A stretch of DNA of 64,000 nucleotides from Himantopus leucocephalus (GCA_003993805.1 RSEF01000003.1:103700942-103764941); one strand, 5' to 3'. Numbered from the stretch's first letter, positions 1 through 13,002 are shown. Translations and numbers: made by a program. The notes: generated from the letters alone by a model not told the origin.

Positions 1-1101
1 GGTTGTTTTTCTGTTGGACTTTTTGCAGGCAGACCCAGAAATCGAACCCAGCTGCCTTTATTGCCTAACAGTGTCTGACAGAAGAGTTATGTAGATGACA
101 GAGATATGAGGGTTAAATAAGAACACAATTATAGTTGTTTAGTGCATTTGAGCAGCCCACGGTAAAAGTAAACCACTATATTAATGCTTTGTGGTGGACC
201 AATTACTTTAGCCTTGATATATTTAATTGTGTTCCAGGCCAGGCTCTCAACCGATTTAACGTTAGCATAGCTCAATTATATTTATATTCAGTGAGTAATA
301 ACAGTATATAACAGCTGAGGATCTGGTACAGTCTCCGTGTCTCGCAAATACAGTCACTGAAGGCTGCTGTTAGCCCTTTTCCTATTCTTATTTCCCTGAT
401 GAGCACCGGCAGAATTTTTGTCAATCACTTCAGAGACTTTTCTTTTGGATGTGCTAATTTAATTCAGTGGGACAGACAGATCTATAGCAGCTGGCAGCAG
501 ACAAAGGATAGGCTGAAGGAGGGTTTTTTAAAGTTAATACTATTCTTGGTAGAGATAATTACAGACTTTTAAAAGTCAACCAATGAGCTCACAGAGCGGC
601 AGTAAACTCTGCGCACATCCAAGGCAGCAAGGAAGAGGCAGCATTGTCTTCTGCGAGAGCTCTGCATTTGGAGGTATGTGACTCATATGGGAAACTGGTC
701 AGAGAAGCTTCAATGGAGCCATCAATTCCCTGTCAGAACCGAAATGCTCCGCAGAATCAAATCATCCCTGCTAGTGCCTCTCTTCTGAAGAGAACTGAGT
801 GAAAATACTGAATTAAAACTGTTCACCCAGCACCGATACTAGGTTGCACATGACACAAGTTTGGATTGGTTGTGAACACTCTGGAGAAGAGGGTTATAAT
901 TACATTTAGACAAATTGAGGAATGCTTGAAAAGCATTCAATAAAATTAAATCAAATTAAGTGCAAAACACTTTATTGGGAGAGAGAAATGCCCAAAGAGT
1001 AAGTGAAAAACAGGAGAGTAGACGGGGTACAGTGGACAAGAACCAGCATGTTACAAACTTAGTACTAAGTCAACCAGCTGGTGCTGTTACAATAATTAAG
1101 T
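1..1101. other. Intergenic, no gene seen
   Basis: Unique AT-rich sequence with stop codons in all frames and no repeat I can name. The first 30 bases end in a pyrimidine-rich run followed by CAG that resembles a splice acceptor, with about 20 open codons after it. That is too short to support an exon. Confidence 0.6.
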
Positions 1102-1141
1102 TCATAGAATCATAGAATCATAGAATTGTTAAGGTTGGAAG
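1102..1141 (-). mobile_element. CR1 LINE 3' end, cut by assembly gap
   Basis: Seen: three tandem copies of an octamer of the type TCATAGAA, followed by a TTGTTAAGGTTGGAAG segment. This is the reverse complement of the terminal repeat and 3' UTR of avian CR1 retroposons, so the element lies on the minus strand with its 3' end at the left. The copy runs straight into the N block, and its endonuclease part reappears on the far side. Confidence 0.85.
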
Positions 1142-1241
1142 NNNNNNNNNNNNNNNNNNNNNNNNNNNNNNNNNNNNNNNNNNNNNNNNNNNNNNNNNNN
1201 NNNNNNNNNNNNNNNNNNNNNNNNNNNNNNNNNNNNNNNNN
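1142..1241. other. Assembly gap (100 N)
   Basis: Exactly 100 Ns, the usual placeholder for a gap of unknown size. Both flanks belong to a minus-strand CR1, so the missing sequence is probably the CR1 interior. Confidence 0.97.
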
Positions 1242-1298
1242 TCCAGTCATGGGATTCATCCCACCAGGTTTCAGTAATGGCAATCAGCTCATTTTACT
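1242..1298 (-). mobile_element. CR1 LINE ORF2 endonuclease fragment
   Basis: Read on the minus strand, 1242-1295 encodes ELIAITETWWDESHDW. This matches the ITETWW-D-SHDW signature of the apurinic-type endonuclease domain of avian CR1 ORF2. A stop lies a few codons upstream, so the copy is dead. It is in the same orientation as the CR1 3' terminus on the other side of the gap, and the two are best read as one element. Confidence 0.8.
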
Positions 1299-2884
1299 TG
1301 TTTTTAAATGGGAAATAGTTCAACAGACAGATGAACTTTTGAGCTAGACTTTTCTTGAGGTACTGAGGGAATTTTGCAATATGACTATCACTACATTATT
1401 GTCACTTAAAATCAGCTATCCCCGCTAATGTCTGAGAATCCAGCAGTCCTATCAGTAAAAAAGTCCCAAAAGGGAAGTAGGAAATATCTAGATGGCTTGA
1501 TGACATGTCACCAAATGAAAGATGGCTTCAGCAGAGCAAATACTCTTTGAGGAAAGGACTCCTTGTTCTTCTTTAGTCTTATGCACCTGCAAGGTGAGCC
1601 AAATGTAACCAGCTGACTCAGCTAAAGGAACTATAATTCTTCCATATATAGAATGAACAAAAATCAAGCACCCTGGATAACCTGGGTCATCAGCATTAAC
1701 ATTTTCAGGAATATCATTTACTGTTTAATCAACCTGATAGCAACTTAAAACTTTCTGAAGCAACCTTCTGCTGGAATTTTCAGCAGCTGCTTTGTTGGAA
1801 GACTGACAACAATGAACCCAGAGTTGTTACAAACTTAGTATTTTGTGTTAAGAAAGCAAAAAATTATTTCAACTGTGACACATTTGTTGACACAAGATCC
1901 TATATTATTGCATCCAACTTGACTGTAGTGGAATAAGTACCTTCTGCATCCACACAGGAACCTAAATAGATTACCTGGCTGAACAAGAAAGTTTTATTTA
2001 GAGCTCTGTAACCTCAGGCCATACTTTGGCAATCATTCTAATAAAGCTTCCATATGCTGGAAGTGCTCTTGGTCAGTTTTTCAACAGATTAAAGTGCCAG
2101 CTGGGGTGACAAATTACTTTTCTATACTCTGTGATTTGACTCATTAATCTCAGATATATATTGATGGCATAAACCATATCATATCAGAGCTACAGGAGGT
2201 GATGCACCTACTTTGCGAATTAATTGTGGTCAAATACGAATTTGAATTTTCAGTTGACATAATCTGCTGATAAATTTGTGTTTTAAATTAAGATTGCAAA
2301 CAGACCTGGTATAAGTATGACCACAACTAAGTATGGGTCACCGCTTGAACAACCAGAAGTGAACACATTTACAAAAAGGTTCATTTATTTGCTGCAATGT
2401 TCCAGACACAGCAGGTACCTGAAACACACAAAAAAATTAGCCCACAGGGACTCCTTACTGCCATGGTCAGACTTCTTCTTATGTCTGAGCCAGCTGGTTT
2501 AAAACAAGCTCAGCTATTTCTACATTTTACTTTTCAGTCTGAATTGTTGACTAGAAGGGAGCTGTCTCAAGGCATAGGCAAATTAGACAGCTAAGTAGCA
2601 GCTGTCTAATGGAAGAGATGAAGACAGGATGATCTAGCCTTCTTCCTCCCTGATGCTCTCTGTTCTTGCTGCCATTACAAAAGGATGTGTTGGAGTATCC
2701 AGGGGATGACAGTGGAGTTGTGAACTACTATAGGGAGCATTGGCCACCACCACCCCATACCCTGCACTCTGGCAGTCCAGGAGACACAGAGGATGAGTAA
2801 GAATTGCTCCAGGAAAAAAGAAGACAGAGCAGAAAATGATTGCTGCTTCCAAGGTGAGTATACTGAAGCTAGACAACCTATAGG
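1299..2884. other. Intergenic, no gene seen
   Basis: Unique AT-rich sequence. The open frames are all under 70 codons, lack recognisable motifs and overlap one another. I see no repeat family here. Confidence 0.6.
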
Positions 2885-3230
2885 GGCATACTGTGAGATC
2901 TGCAGCCTACACCTTCCTTTGGAAGTTCTTTCCAACCTCACTCCAGCTAGGGGTTTGCCAGAGTCCTAACCCTAACTCTAAACATAAACTGTGGGCTGCA
3001 CCTTAGCCACAGGTCCCCATCAGTGGCCCCGGTGATGGACTTGTCCAAGGGGAATTCCTTTTTGCAACCTAGCCCTTTCTTTAAGGCTCTTTCCACTCCC
3101 ATCCAGCAGGAGCTTTGTCTCTGTCTTAACCATGACCCAAAATCTAACACCAGCCTTAACCCTACATCTGGGTGATCTTTAGCCAGGTGAAGCCAAATGT
3201 CTCCATCCATCACCTTCGTATACATTTCCT
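2885..3230. repeat. Diverged tandem repeat, about 150-160 bp unit, two copies
   Basis: Two successive blocks share the same succession of words: CTTT then TTCTTTCCA or CTCTTTCCA, a CTCC/ATCCAGC segment, a TCCTAACC or TCTTAACC stretch with short telomere-like CCTAACCC words, a CTTAGCCA or TTTAGCCA word, and a CCATCA segment. The copies are heavily diverged and I aligned them only by eye. It could be an old minisatellite or chance similarity within a C/T-rich stretch. Confidence 0.35.
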
Positions 3231-5893
3231 CCAAAATTCCACCAACTCCCCCATGTCTTTATTACTCCCTAGGAAACCATTTTATCAGGCTTGAGATTAG
3301 AGGTGAATCTTGCCTAAATATATGAGAAACTTTTAGCCGTGTCATAATGGACTTGTGAGCTGTGATCTATCCCTGAAAAACACAACTGTCAGGATGGAAA
3401 TGTGTGCCTAGATATTTTGGAAGTTTGTTGCTGCCTGTCTTATAGCTGGTGAATGGACACAATCACAAATAATACTTATTGCAAATGTGAGACCACTTCA
3501 GTCTTTTCTTCAATTTACGGACAATATGTTACTCTTTTTAGTCACATTTGTCATACGCTGTAAGCCATAGGTTTATCTGTAAATTCTAAGGTGGTGGTCC
3601 ACTGGCTTTGTCTAGACTCTTCAAATCAAAGTAGCAGATTTTTATGAGGAGGAACACTCCTTTAAGAGGAAGTAAAACCAGGAAAGAATGCCCACCTCCT
3701 GTCAAAGGCAAATTCTGACCTGCCAAAAGTAATGTGCTTCCCTGCTTCCCTGCAACTGATATGCCTTTCAGGTATTTGCAGTGTAGCAACAAGACTTCTC
3801 TTTCTGACTCCAGGACCACCATCAGCCATGCCATATACTTGCAGTTTGCTTTATCTAGCTGATCACTGATCTCTGATGACAATTTGACATAGTTTGGGAT
3901 CTCTGAACAGTAGAGGGGATAAGACTGCATCAGCTTCAGCTGCAGGTGAGGGCCCACGCTCAAACGCACAGTCCTCTGCTTTGCAACATACCTCCTTCCT
4001 GCTTTACATGAAGCTGTCAAATGCTGGAGAAAAAGTGTAAAGGCTTCTGCTCCACCACACTACAAACTTCACCAAGTGTATGTACATTTATCTAACATCC
4101 TGAGTACCGGTACTAGTACTTAACCTGAGGTTTCTCCTAGCAAGTTGCTCCCTGCAATCCATTCTTTTTGACAAAACAAACCCTCTTTCCTCTCTCCATC
4201 CTACTTACAAACTGCCATGATCACAGGTTACAAAAAGGGACAGTACTGTACATCCAACACTACTTGTTCCCCAGAATGTCACTTGCTTAACTATTCTATA
4301 TAACTTTATAATAGTCTCATAATAGAATTGCTATAATAATTGATATGACCACCCCTCCCCCCCCAGGTAATCTATGAAACACTCTGCTGGATGTCTGCCT
4401 TTCCCAAAGCTTCACAAAATCTAGGAGCTGTCTATCTGCAGGCAAATAGTTGTATATTTAAAATAATGAATTATTTCTATTGAAGATAAATTTAATTTCA
4501 GCAAGAAAATTACCTAAACTGAAAGGTGGGGCAGGATTTTCCCCACAGTAACACAGTGCGCTCAGTCTACAACGTGCTACACAGCACCGTTTGGGTTTCC
4601 TAAAATTGTTCCTAAAAACTAAACTGTTTTATAGACCCTTAAGCTTGCAACTTATCACAACGCACTGCCAGGATCTCTATGGCCGTGTGTCTGCCTTTTC
4701 TAATAAACCATTCCTAAATGTTCTCTCTTGAAACAGAAGGATCGTTAGTTTTCAAGTACTTATCATAAGGTTTCAAAGGGTACCTAAAAATAGGTCATAC
4801 TGATAAGAGTTTCATTTGACAAATGTCAGGCTCTTCTAATACTTCCCTTTGTAAGACAAAGGGCAAGCCAACATTTTCACAGCTGTCAAGTAACACTCTG
4901 CACTGAAACACAGTAGAACAAAACCTGACAGTGAACCATCGCTGCATCTAAGTTCTGGTTACATAAGGTAGTATAGGAAAATTAGTATTTTTCAGATTAA
5001 CTTTAATGTCAAGGCTGGTAGCATGAATGTAATTACGGCTGATATTTTTATGCTGCAGTCTGACAGATAGTTAGCAATAAATACACCATCTCATGCAGAA
5101 AATGAGCAGACTTTCAATAATGGAAAAAGGAGGGTGTCAAGTACTTGCACAACTTTTGTGTGTTTGCTTTCTCTTGGGTTTTATTATCCCCTTGGAAATG
5201 CTCCAGATCACTGCTTAGGTTCTCAGACTCTTCACTTCACCTTTCAGAGAGAATTTTGAGAGCAGATCTGCTTTCCATCACCTGGAGATGCTTGTAGCAT
5301 CCATCTTTCAGCTGAGAAAATGAGACCCGTGACCTTCAGGCCAAAAAGCATTAATGAATCATGAACAAGGAGGTGAGCTTAAAGTGGTGTGACTACTACC
5401 CACACTGTTAAACAGTGAAGTCTGTGGGGCCATGCCAAAGAATCAGCACAAATAATAAATCTCCTGTGGCAAACCACAGGCTGTGGGTACTGGCTGCCAG
5501 ACTGGAGAACGGCACAGGAGCGCATGTCAGGGACAAAGAGTACATGCAAGTGCTGTGGCCATGGGAGAAGCATGAAAAACCTTCCTCCCTTTGGGAGGCA
5601 AAGGTGTTCTCTACTCAGCCAAAGGAGCACAAGTCATACTGATGGGGGGGGGGGAAGGCTACAAGGGGCTGTTTACGCTAACCAATTCCTGCCATTTTTG
5701 CAATGTTCTATGTCATGACATTTACATGGGATTGGAATCTATTAAAAAATAGGGAATGACTCTTTTTCCTGTAACGATTCATCTTTGTTTTTCCACCATG
5801 CGTATGGAGAAACTTTTCGGCTTCACCATGGTAAGCTGAGAGTTTAACTGTTCTTTAAACAGGAGGAAACCAGTTCAGGGCAACAAAACAAGC
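3231..5893. other. Intergenic, no gene seen
   Basis: Unique sequence. The longest open frame, on the minus strand at 3586-4020 (144 codons), has no recognisable motif or codon signature, and one frame of that length is expected by chance in 64 kb. A run of eleven Gs sits at 5644-5654. Confidence 0.55.
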
Positions 5894-6161
5894 GGATCCA
5901 ATACACTCCTCAACCTTCTCTGTCTTTGGGCTATACATATGTATACACTCACCTCTCACAGAATATGGATTTATATCTTTAAAAGTGCTACCTGTCACCG
6001 TCAGTATTCAATTCAAAGACTCTTCTNAGGATCCAATACACTCCTCAACCTTCCCTATCTTTGGGCTGTACATATTTATACACTCACCTCTCACAGTATG
6101 TGGATTTATATCTTTAAAAGTGCTACCTGTCACCGTCAGTATTCAATTCAAAGACTCTTCT
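5894..6161. repeat. 133-bp tandem duplication joined by a single N
   Basis: Unit 1 is 5894-6026 and unit 2 is 6029-6161. They have equal length with six substitutions by my count (about 95% identity) and no indels. The only bases between them are the N at 6027 and an A at 6028. Either this is a genuine recent tandem duplication, or two haplotype copies or overlapping contig ends were placed side by side during scaffolding. Confidence 0.9.
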
Positions 6162-8859
6162 AGTCAAGTAGCCAGCAGAAAAGACAGCATTTAAGCCTTA
6201 TATTTATTGAACCTCAGTGGTTGTTTTAATCAAGTCATTTCACAGGAATGCACCACATCTATCATTAAAGGGCTTGCTTCCATGTGGTGATTTTATAATT
6301 TCTTCATTTGGTGATTGTATAAACTTCTTCCTCCATACCCTCAGGAAATAAACTTTTAATATCATATTAAAGAACCTGCTTTCATTCTCTGGTTCAATAG
6401 CAAACTATTCTAGATTAATATTTATCAATAATATTGCTGAAGCAGACTGTAATTCTCAAAGAAGTCATTGGTCATTCTTCTGTAGAGGCAATCATCCAGC
6501 TAAAATAAACTGTAGTCATTTTCAGAATGACCTGGACAGTCAAAAAATTATTATAGTACATCATGAGAACATTTGTAAAAAATTTATTTATTTAAATGAA
6601 CTACTACCTCATAAGTATTTATAACTGTTCAGTTTCAACAAGCAGTAACAACCATCATGCCAGATCTTCACCAAGTTTTGGAATTGCTGACACTACTTTT
6701 CAGGACTGCGTATTTAAAAAGCACAGAATAGTGGTATTCACTTGTGTGAATAGAGGCATAGAAATAAGAAATAATAGGATGTTCTTGTGGTTTTATAACA
6801 CCAGTGATTACTATAAGGTAGGAGAAACAGAACATTTTAAGGATCTAGTCTACAGTGCCATCTTCTGTGCTTTAATGCAACTCAACCATTGATTTCCATT
6901 TCCCTTTTTCAATAAATTATTACTATCTGTGGTAAGTCACACTTTCTCAGGGTTAACACTGGTTTGAGGTCTTCATTTCAGATAATATCTTTAGATCTTT
7001 GTGTTGCAAGTAGCAACAAGTATGTTGCAAGTAGATTAGTTCTATAAAATTCAATGTAATACAGTCTATATTATTTCAAGAAAGTCATGCTGCTACTGTT
7101 CTTGGATCTCTGACTAAGAAACTTGCATCCAGTTCTACAAGTTCCTACTAAAATCAACAAAAATATTTCACTGATTTCAGTGGGATGCAGTAGTTAACAG
7201 TGTACCGGCATCCCACTCCATGTTCATAGTTCATCCTGTCAGAAGTCCTGTATGAAGACCTGTCTTCTTAAGCACTAGTACCTTTAATTCCAATTGTGAA
7301 ATGGAAAACTGTAGATACGCAATGTTTCACAGTGGTATTCAGCAACAAGAAGAGTCAGATGCTATATATAGGCTACAATGATAATAGTGCCTTCCAAGTC
7401 TATTTGCACACGTATAAGTTAATTTCTAACAGCTAGTCCAATAAAAGTGAAAATGCACTGACGAGAACTGTGGATGTTCAGCCACGAAAAAAAGAACATT
7501 GAGTGAAGCATCCAGAAAGGAAACAGGGGAAATCCAGGCACATTCAATGGATCCTAGTTTTGAAGGCAAAGTCCTGAGCTTGGCAGCAGGAGAAATATGG
7601 GAATTTCATCTTTAGACTTGGCTCTAAATATGATTTAAGATGCAAATGATGAGGAAACGCCTATCCATGATCTGGTTTTAGATGTTTTCAGCACTGAGGC
7701 AAGCAGGATCGGCACAATAGAAAGCAGAGTACATGACCAAGACACCTAGTTTTCAGCACTGTGCAGCATGTATGGAAACAAGTATGTATTTGACAACTGT
7801 GTTTGGAAGTCATTATTATAGACTCCACATAAGAAATAGGTATGCAATAAGAGAACTCAATGCAATAAACACAGAAGAGAGAGATCTCTAGCTTTTTGAC
7901 CAAGTGGTGAAAGAGAATCAAGTGTCACATTTTCTTCTGAAATTTTTGACCCATTATTAGATTCCCGGCAAATCAGTTGCAAAGAATATCTGGAAAAAAG
8001 GAACTGAAAGCAATAAAGCATATCTGTGGTGACTATTTTGGAATGTGGAGAAGGACTCACCAGAAAAAGCATCTTTTGCCAAATGAGAAAATAGTTTCCT
8101 TGTCAATGAACCGCAGGAAGAACAGTGAAAAAAATAATATCTGAAAGAATACACAGACAGGATGGAGTGTTTTCTGCTGTAAGTGAAAATATAAAAAAAC
8201 CACCCTGAAAAAAATCAGGAAGTGTTTAATATTAATTACCGTCCATGACTTCAAAAAACCCGTGTAGGGACAACTTTAGAACTGTAAGACCAGGTGATAT
8301 TTCCAGAGATCCACACAGCTGAAAGAACATATTGAAGGTCAGATGGCGGATGCCCTATTGGCATTGTGTAGTGTTCAGCCAAGTCTAGTGGGAGAGAGAA
8401 TTATATCAACTAGATGATCAGTATCTTATATACGTGCGAGTTTGGAAAAGAGCAGAGAGAGAAAGAAAAGATGCCGTATTGGCTTTCCTATTGGGAAACT
8501 AACAACATAAATCATTAACTGTGAAATAGAACACAATATACAAGGACTGGTCACCATAATAAAGAATAAATAAGCATTGATGAATGTAAAGAAAATATTT
8601 TGAACCTTTATATACTGGATTGGAGTTGGAGTTCAAGAATTAGAAACACTTGATAATGAAGAAATTTGATATAACTGGCATTGTCACAACTTGTTGAGAT
8701 GCATCACATAATTGGCACATGAAAACTGTTACGGTTTGGTTTATAATGGTAGAATGAATAAAAAGGATAGAATCTGAACTCTTCATTACAGGTACTGCTA
8801 TCTGTTTAAGTTTTATTGGTGATTCAAAATCCAAGGGTCATGAAGGCACATATATCAAC
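6162..8859. other. Intergenic, no gene seen; possibly old LINE at its right end
   Basis: AT-rich sequence. From about 7.6 kb the plus strand becomes purine-rich in a way that continues into the decayed LINE to the right. It may be the 5' part of that element, but I find no motif to prove it. Confidence 0.4.
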
Positions 8860-11440
8860 GTGCTAGTTAACATAGCTCAGCAGAGAGAACTGGTCACTGC
8901 CTGTAACTATCCTGTAAATTATGAGAAGGATTTTCTTCCTAAGTATTTGTTGATTATGTGCAAGAATAGAAATCATGCTGTTACAGAGTCTTGAATTTGA
9001 GAAATGCAAACTGGTGATCTCACGTAGCTGGTAGGGAAACCTTTTCAGAATCCCTAGAATTATGCATGATGATTTTATAAGGCACAAGGAACTACATCAA
9101 GAAAAGGTAACACAATTTGGGACTTCATTGTGCCAAATAAAGCTGAATAACCATGGTATTGAGAGTTAGCCGTTGCCTAGAAACTGGGGATCATGACCTC
9201 ATATTCAATAAGAACAAACACTGCCCCAAACATGGATTTATAAAGAACATATTTAATGGTTAACATGTTTAACTAGTTTATATTCAAAATCTGAAGAAAC
9301 CAAGGAAAAAACTGCTTAGAAGGAAAAATGCTGACAGGAAAAAAAATGTATAAAAACCTCCATAAAAAGAATTCAACTGTCCAGAGTTTCCCAGTGCCAC
9401 CATTAAGAATGGAAACAACCTTACCTAAAAGTTTGTCTTGGTTCACTGGCAAGGACAACAAGAAATTTTAAGGAAACTATAACTGGGGGGGAAAAAAGTG
9501 AAATAGTTAACAACGTAAGAGCTATGAATTGCCAAAAGTAGCTTAGAGCAACAATGGAATATACAGACTAGCAGACCTAAAGACATTTAAAAAACTTTTT
9601 GAAAGTGGATTGGGAACAAAATAAATAATATAAAGGCCCATTACCAAATGAAGATTGTAAAATTGTCAATGATGATATGGGAAGAACAGAAGTTTTTAAT
9701 AAATACTGTGTCTCTATATTTGGAAAGAAGCAGAGTGTTGCATTCATACTATATGAGGTCAGGGAAGCAATTTCTAGGCTATTAATAAGCCTTAGGAAGA
9801 AGTTAGACAACATCTACTTAGGCTAAGCGTTTCTGAATCAGGAGGCCTAGAAAACTTACATCAGAGGGTCAAACAGATGCTGGCTAAGGAAGATCGTGGC
9901 TCACTGATATTAATTTATAATGAAGATTGCATATACATATATTCATACATACTTTCAGAAAATGCCAGCAGGCCTGAAAATAGCTAAGATTATGTCAATA
10001 CGTCAAATGGTCAGGCAGAGTGATACAGCTAAAAACAGATTAGTCGGTTGGTCTTAAGTCTCAGCAGAAATCCCAGAAAATCTGGCTCAGGATTTAATCA
10101 ATCAAAGTGGCTCTGTGAAAAAAAAAAACCTCTTTCTAAATTATCTAACTTTGATAGTATTAAAACTTTGGTTGATAAAGATCATTTGCAGATATTACAT
10201 TCTTACACATCCCTAATTCCAGATGAGCTGATCTGAAGGCATTTTTCCATCATCCGAGGCACTCCATCTCCGGAGTTGCATAGACATACCTGTACAACTC
10301 TGCATCCACGCTGATTGTCTCCTCTTTCAGAAAAACTAACTAGCTATGGCACAGTACCATAGAGCTTTTTCTTCTGAAGGCAGATTGTTCAGTGATGGTT
10401 TAAGGAGGTCCTCACTCCATCACACCACATTAGCACTCCCTTAGACTTTTGTAATAATTTTGGACTGCATGTCTTTCTGTCGAAATGTTAGCATCGTGCA
10501 GTACAACAGCAGTAACACCTGCTAAATAAACTAACATTTAATTCATCTAACATGAATGATTGACAAGCCTTGGCACACAGATGTCAGTGAGCAGTGAGCA
10601 ATAACCACCAAAGAGAATTGTTTCTAGTGAGGTTCCACCTGGATGCAGAGTATGAAGGACAGTAATCATCCTCTTCAGTAAGGGTCTAAAAGTCATCGTG
10701 AAGTAATTGGTTATAAAAATGCCTTGAAATTTTCTGTATGTTTTTTGGAATGGCAGTGAATGAGATGGACAGGATGCTGAAGTCAGAGCTAGCTGAATTG
10801 TTTGGGCAACTGCCGTCATAATTTTTTTTTCTTTTCGTAGAAATCAATGTCACCAGGGAACAGGTAAAAGAGCTCTGCACTTACAGAATGAGGGGCTCTA
10901 ACCTGGCAAGCAGTGACTCAGAAAATATGTGAGATAAACAATCCAACATAAGTTCCCATTAAAATGGTATCATAAATGGATGACATGATTCTTGGTTGAG
11001 AAAAAAAGGAGATGCCAAACACTTTACTCCTGTGAGGGAGGTATTTTAATTCTGCAAACACACAATAGTGTGTGGAGCAAAACTGGTAGTGGGATACAAC
11101 TACTAGATGAAACGATCTCATACTCATAATCAAAGGATTTTAAGGTTGAAGAGTGTTCAAAAAAGAGCTACAACATTGTTTGAGCACTGTAGAAATCAGT
11201 CATCTATTGAAAGACTTTAAGAAAGAAGTTTGAAAAAAGACTTTGAAAGTACCTTTAGAAGAAGACAATTATGAATGTTTAATGGGCTCTTTAACGTTAC
11301 AAAGAAAGGCTTAAAAGAATCAGCGTTGTAAAGCTAAAGCTAGGCAAATTGAAATTTGAAGTTGAAGTGTAGATGATAAAAATGTGGATGGTTAACTACA
11401 GGAACAAACTGACCATTGTGATGGATTTTATAATATTTTT
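8860..11440 (+). mobile_element. Long decayed CR1/L3-like LINE, ORF2 endonuclease end through RT C-terminus
   Basis: Broken frames on the plus strand keep the order of LINE ORF2 landmarks. Near 9190 there is a GDHDLIF-like end of the endonuclease. At 9687-9731 lies TEVFNKYCVSIFGKK, followed by about 35 more open codons ending in SLRKKLDNIYLG. At about 10630 an EVPPGCRV-like box corresponds to the VPQGS motif of reverse transcriptase. At 11331-11369 lies KLKLGKLKFEVEV, followed by VNYRNKLT at about 11390. Many stops and frameshifts show an ancient insertion. Family assignment (CR1/L3 clade rather than L2) rests on remembered motif style. The left boundary is uncertain. Confidence 0.6.
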
Positions 11441-11619
11441 TCTTAGTATTTTCAAATGAATATCAGATACCATTCTAAAAAAACATACCAAGCGAGGAGA
11501 ACTGCCAATAGCGGTTCAAAATACTTGATCTGATGGCTCACTCTGTCCTTAAATTTATGAAAGCACATCAGATTATTCACTGATGCTCAGGGCTTACATA
11601 ACAGCATCCACTAGCAAAG

Positions 11620-11900
11620 CTTTCTTCCCAGCTGGCTTAAAGAGTATTTCCTGGAAGGCAATGACCTGGCCTCAGTTATTCGTGCTTTTGTCAGTTCTCA
11701 TTTAGACTGCAGTGATTCAGCATTCAATATAAATGGTTAAAGTGTTTCAGTGCTTACAGAAATTCAGATACTAAAGAATGTTACATCTCATTTCAACAGT
11801 GCAGGCCACTGGAAACATACCAGATATGTCCCCCAGGCTTTTCCTTAACTTTCCATAGACTACCTAAAGAAGTTCAAGGTCTTGACTCCTTTCTTTAGGA
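11620..11900 (+). mobile_element. Ancient L2-like LINE fragment (RT C-terminal region)
   Basis: At about 11668-11730 the plus strand reads DLASVIRAFVSSHLDCSDSAF. This resembles the conserved segment of L2-clade reverse transcriptases (DLA-VIHAFVTSRLDYCNALY). The frame breaks immediately afterwards. Only this one block supports the call, and the ends are approximate. Confidence 0.45.
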
Positions 11901-12144
11901 TGCACCATAGTTGGAGGTCAGGAATGAAAAGACATACACCATGTTTTATGATGAAAACCAAATTTGATAACTAGTTGACAGTTTGCTCTAATATAATGGA
12001 CTCCCTACTCCTTGCCCATAACTGTATCTAAATGACATTTCATGGGCCAGACCAAGCTGGTTCTGCCCATGCTTTAATACTGTAAAGACTTCAGTCAGTT
12101 GTGATTCAACAGCCTGGTATTTGGTATTTGGACACTGTTGTATT

Positions 12145-12640
12145 TAGAATCAGAGAATGATTTAAGCTGGAAGAGACTTCAGGAGGCCATCTAGTGCATC
12201 TTTGCGTCAAAGCTCATCCAGCTCCAAAGTCAGGTCAGTTGCTCAGCCCTTGTCCAGTCAAATTTTCTCTGTCTCCAATGACAGAGATTTCAAAACCCTT
12301 CTGAGCTACCTAGTTGAGTGTTTGACCACCCTCATGGTGATTTTTTTTCCCCTATCTCTACACAGTATTTCCCTTTTTGCAATTTTTAACTGTTGAGCGT
12401 CATCGTCATTGTATGAAACTCTCTGAGAAATTTGACTTCACCTTCTCTGTAACCACCCACTTAGTTTAGCTAAACACAGCAGTTAGTTAGGTTCTCGTCA
12501 TAGTCTTCCCTTCCCTAGGTGGGCCAAACTCAGCTTCCTCAGCTTCTTGCTTCTTAATATCTTTCTTGTAATAGGCAGCCCCAAACTGGACATAGTACTC
12601 CAGGTGCAACCTCACAAATGCTGGACATACTACAGAGAAT
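12145..12640 (-). mobile_element. Older CR1 LINE copy
   Basis: The left edge carries a decayed CR1 3' terminus (AGAATCAGAGAATGATTTAAG and onward). Reading the minus strand from about 12620 gives VRLHLEYYVQFGAAYYKKDI, equivalent to the [20 protein letters not shown] segment seen in the younger CR1 copies of this window, followed by broken frames. It is clearly more diverged than the copies at 13.9 and 18.3 kb. Confidence 0.8.
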
Positions 12641-13001
12641 AATCACCTCCCTGGACTGGCTGGCTACCGTCTTTCTAGTGAAGACACTAATATGAGAGAG
12701 ACTAATATGAGACTAATATGTCCCACCTGATCTAGTGTATCCCACTCATACCTGGTCACAATTTATTGTGGAGGCAATCCTGTGGCAGAGTCAAGTTTTC
12801 TTGGGAAGGGACTAATCCAAGATGGTGGAATTTAAGACCAAAACCTAGGTTTTTATAAACCTACGTTCTTCAGCATGTGCGACATGAGCCTCAAACTATT
12901 CCTAACACCAGCGTTAAGCAACATGAATGCTAAAAGAGAATCAAAAAGCCCTCAAAACAACTCCTCACTAAGAACCTTCCTATTTAACTTCCTCTCCACT
13001 A

Positions 13002-13002
<1 letters not shown>

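Noticed and set aside
1..90. Splice-acceptor-like pyrimidine tract with about 20 open codons at the window start
   Set aside because: The frame stops quickly and matches no protein I recognise; such acceptor-like words are frequent by chance.
1050..1840. The 15-mer GTTACAAACTTAGTA at 1050 and 1826, considered as target-site duplication around the CR1
   Set aside because: CR1 does not make long target-site duplications, the second copy lies more than 500 bp beyond the element, and one or two chance 15-mer repeats are expected in a window this size.
3586..4020. 144-codon minus-strand frame
   Set aside because: No domain, signal peptide or codon bias. A frame of this size is expected once or twice by chance in 64 kb scanned on both strands.
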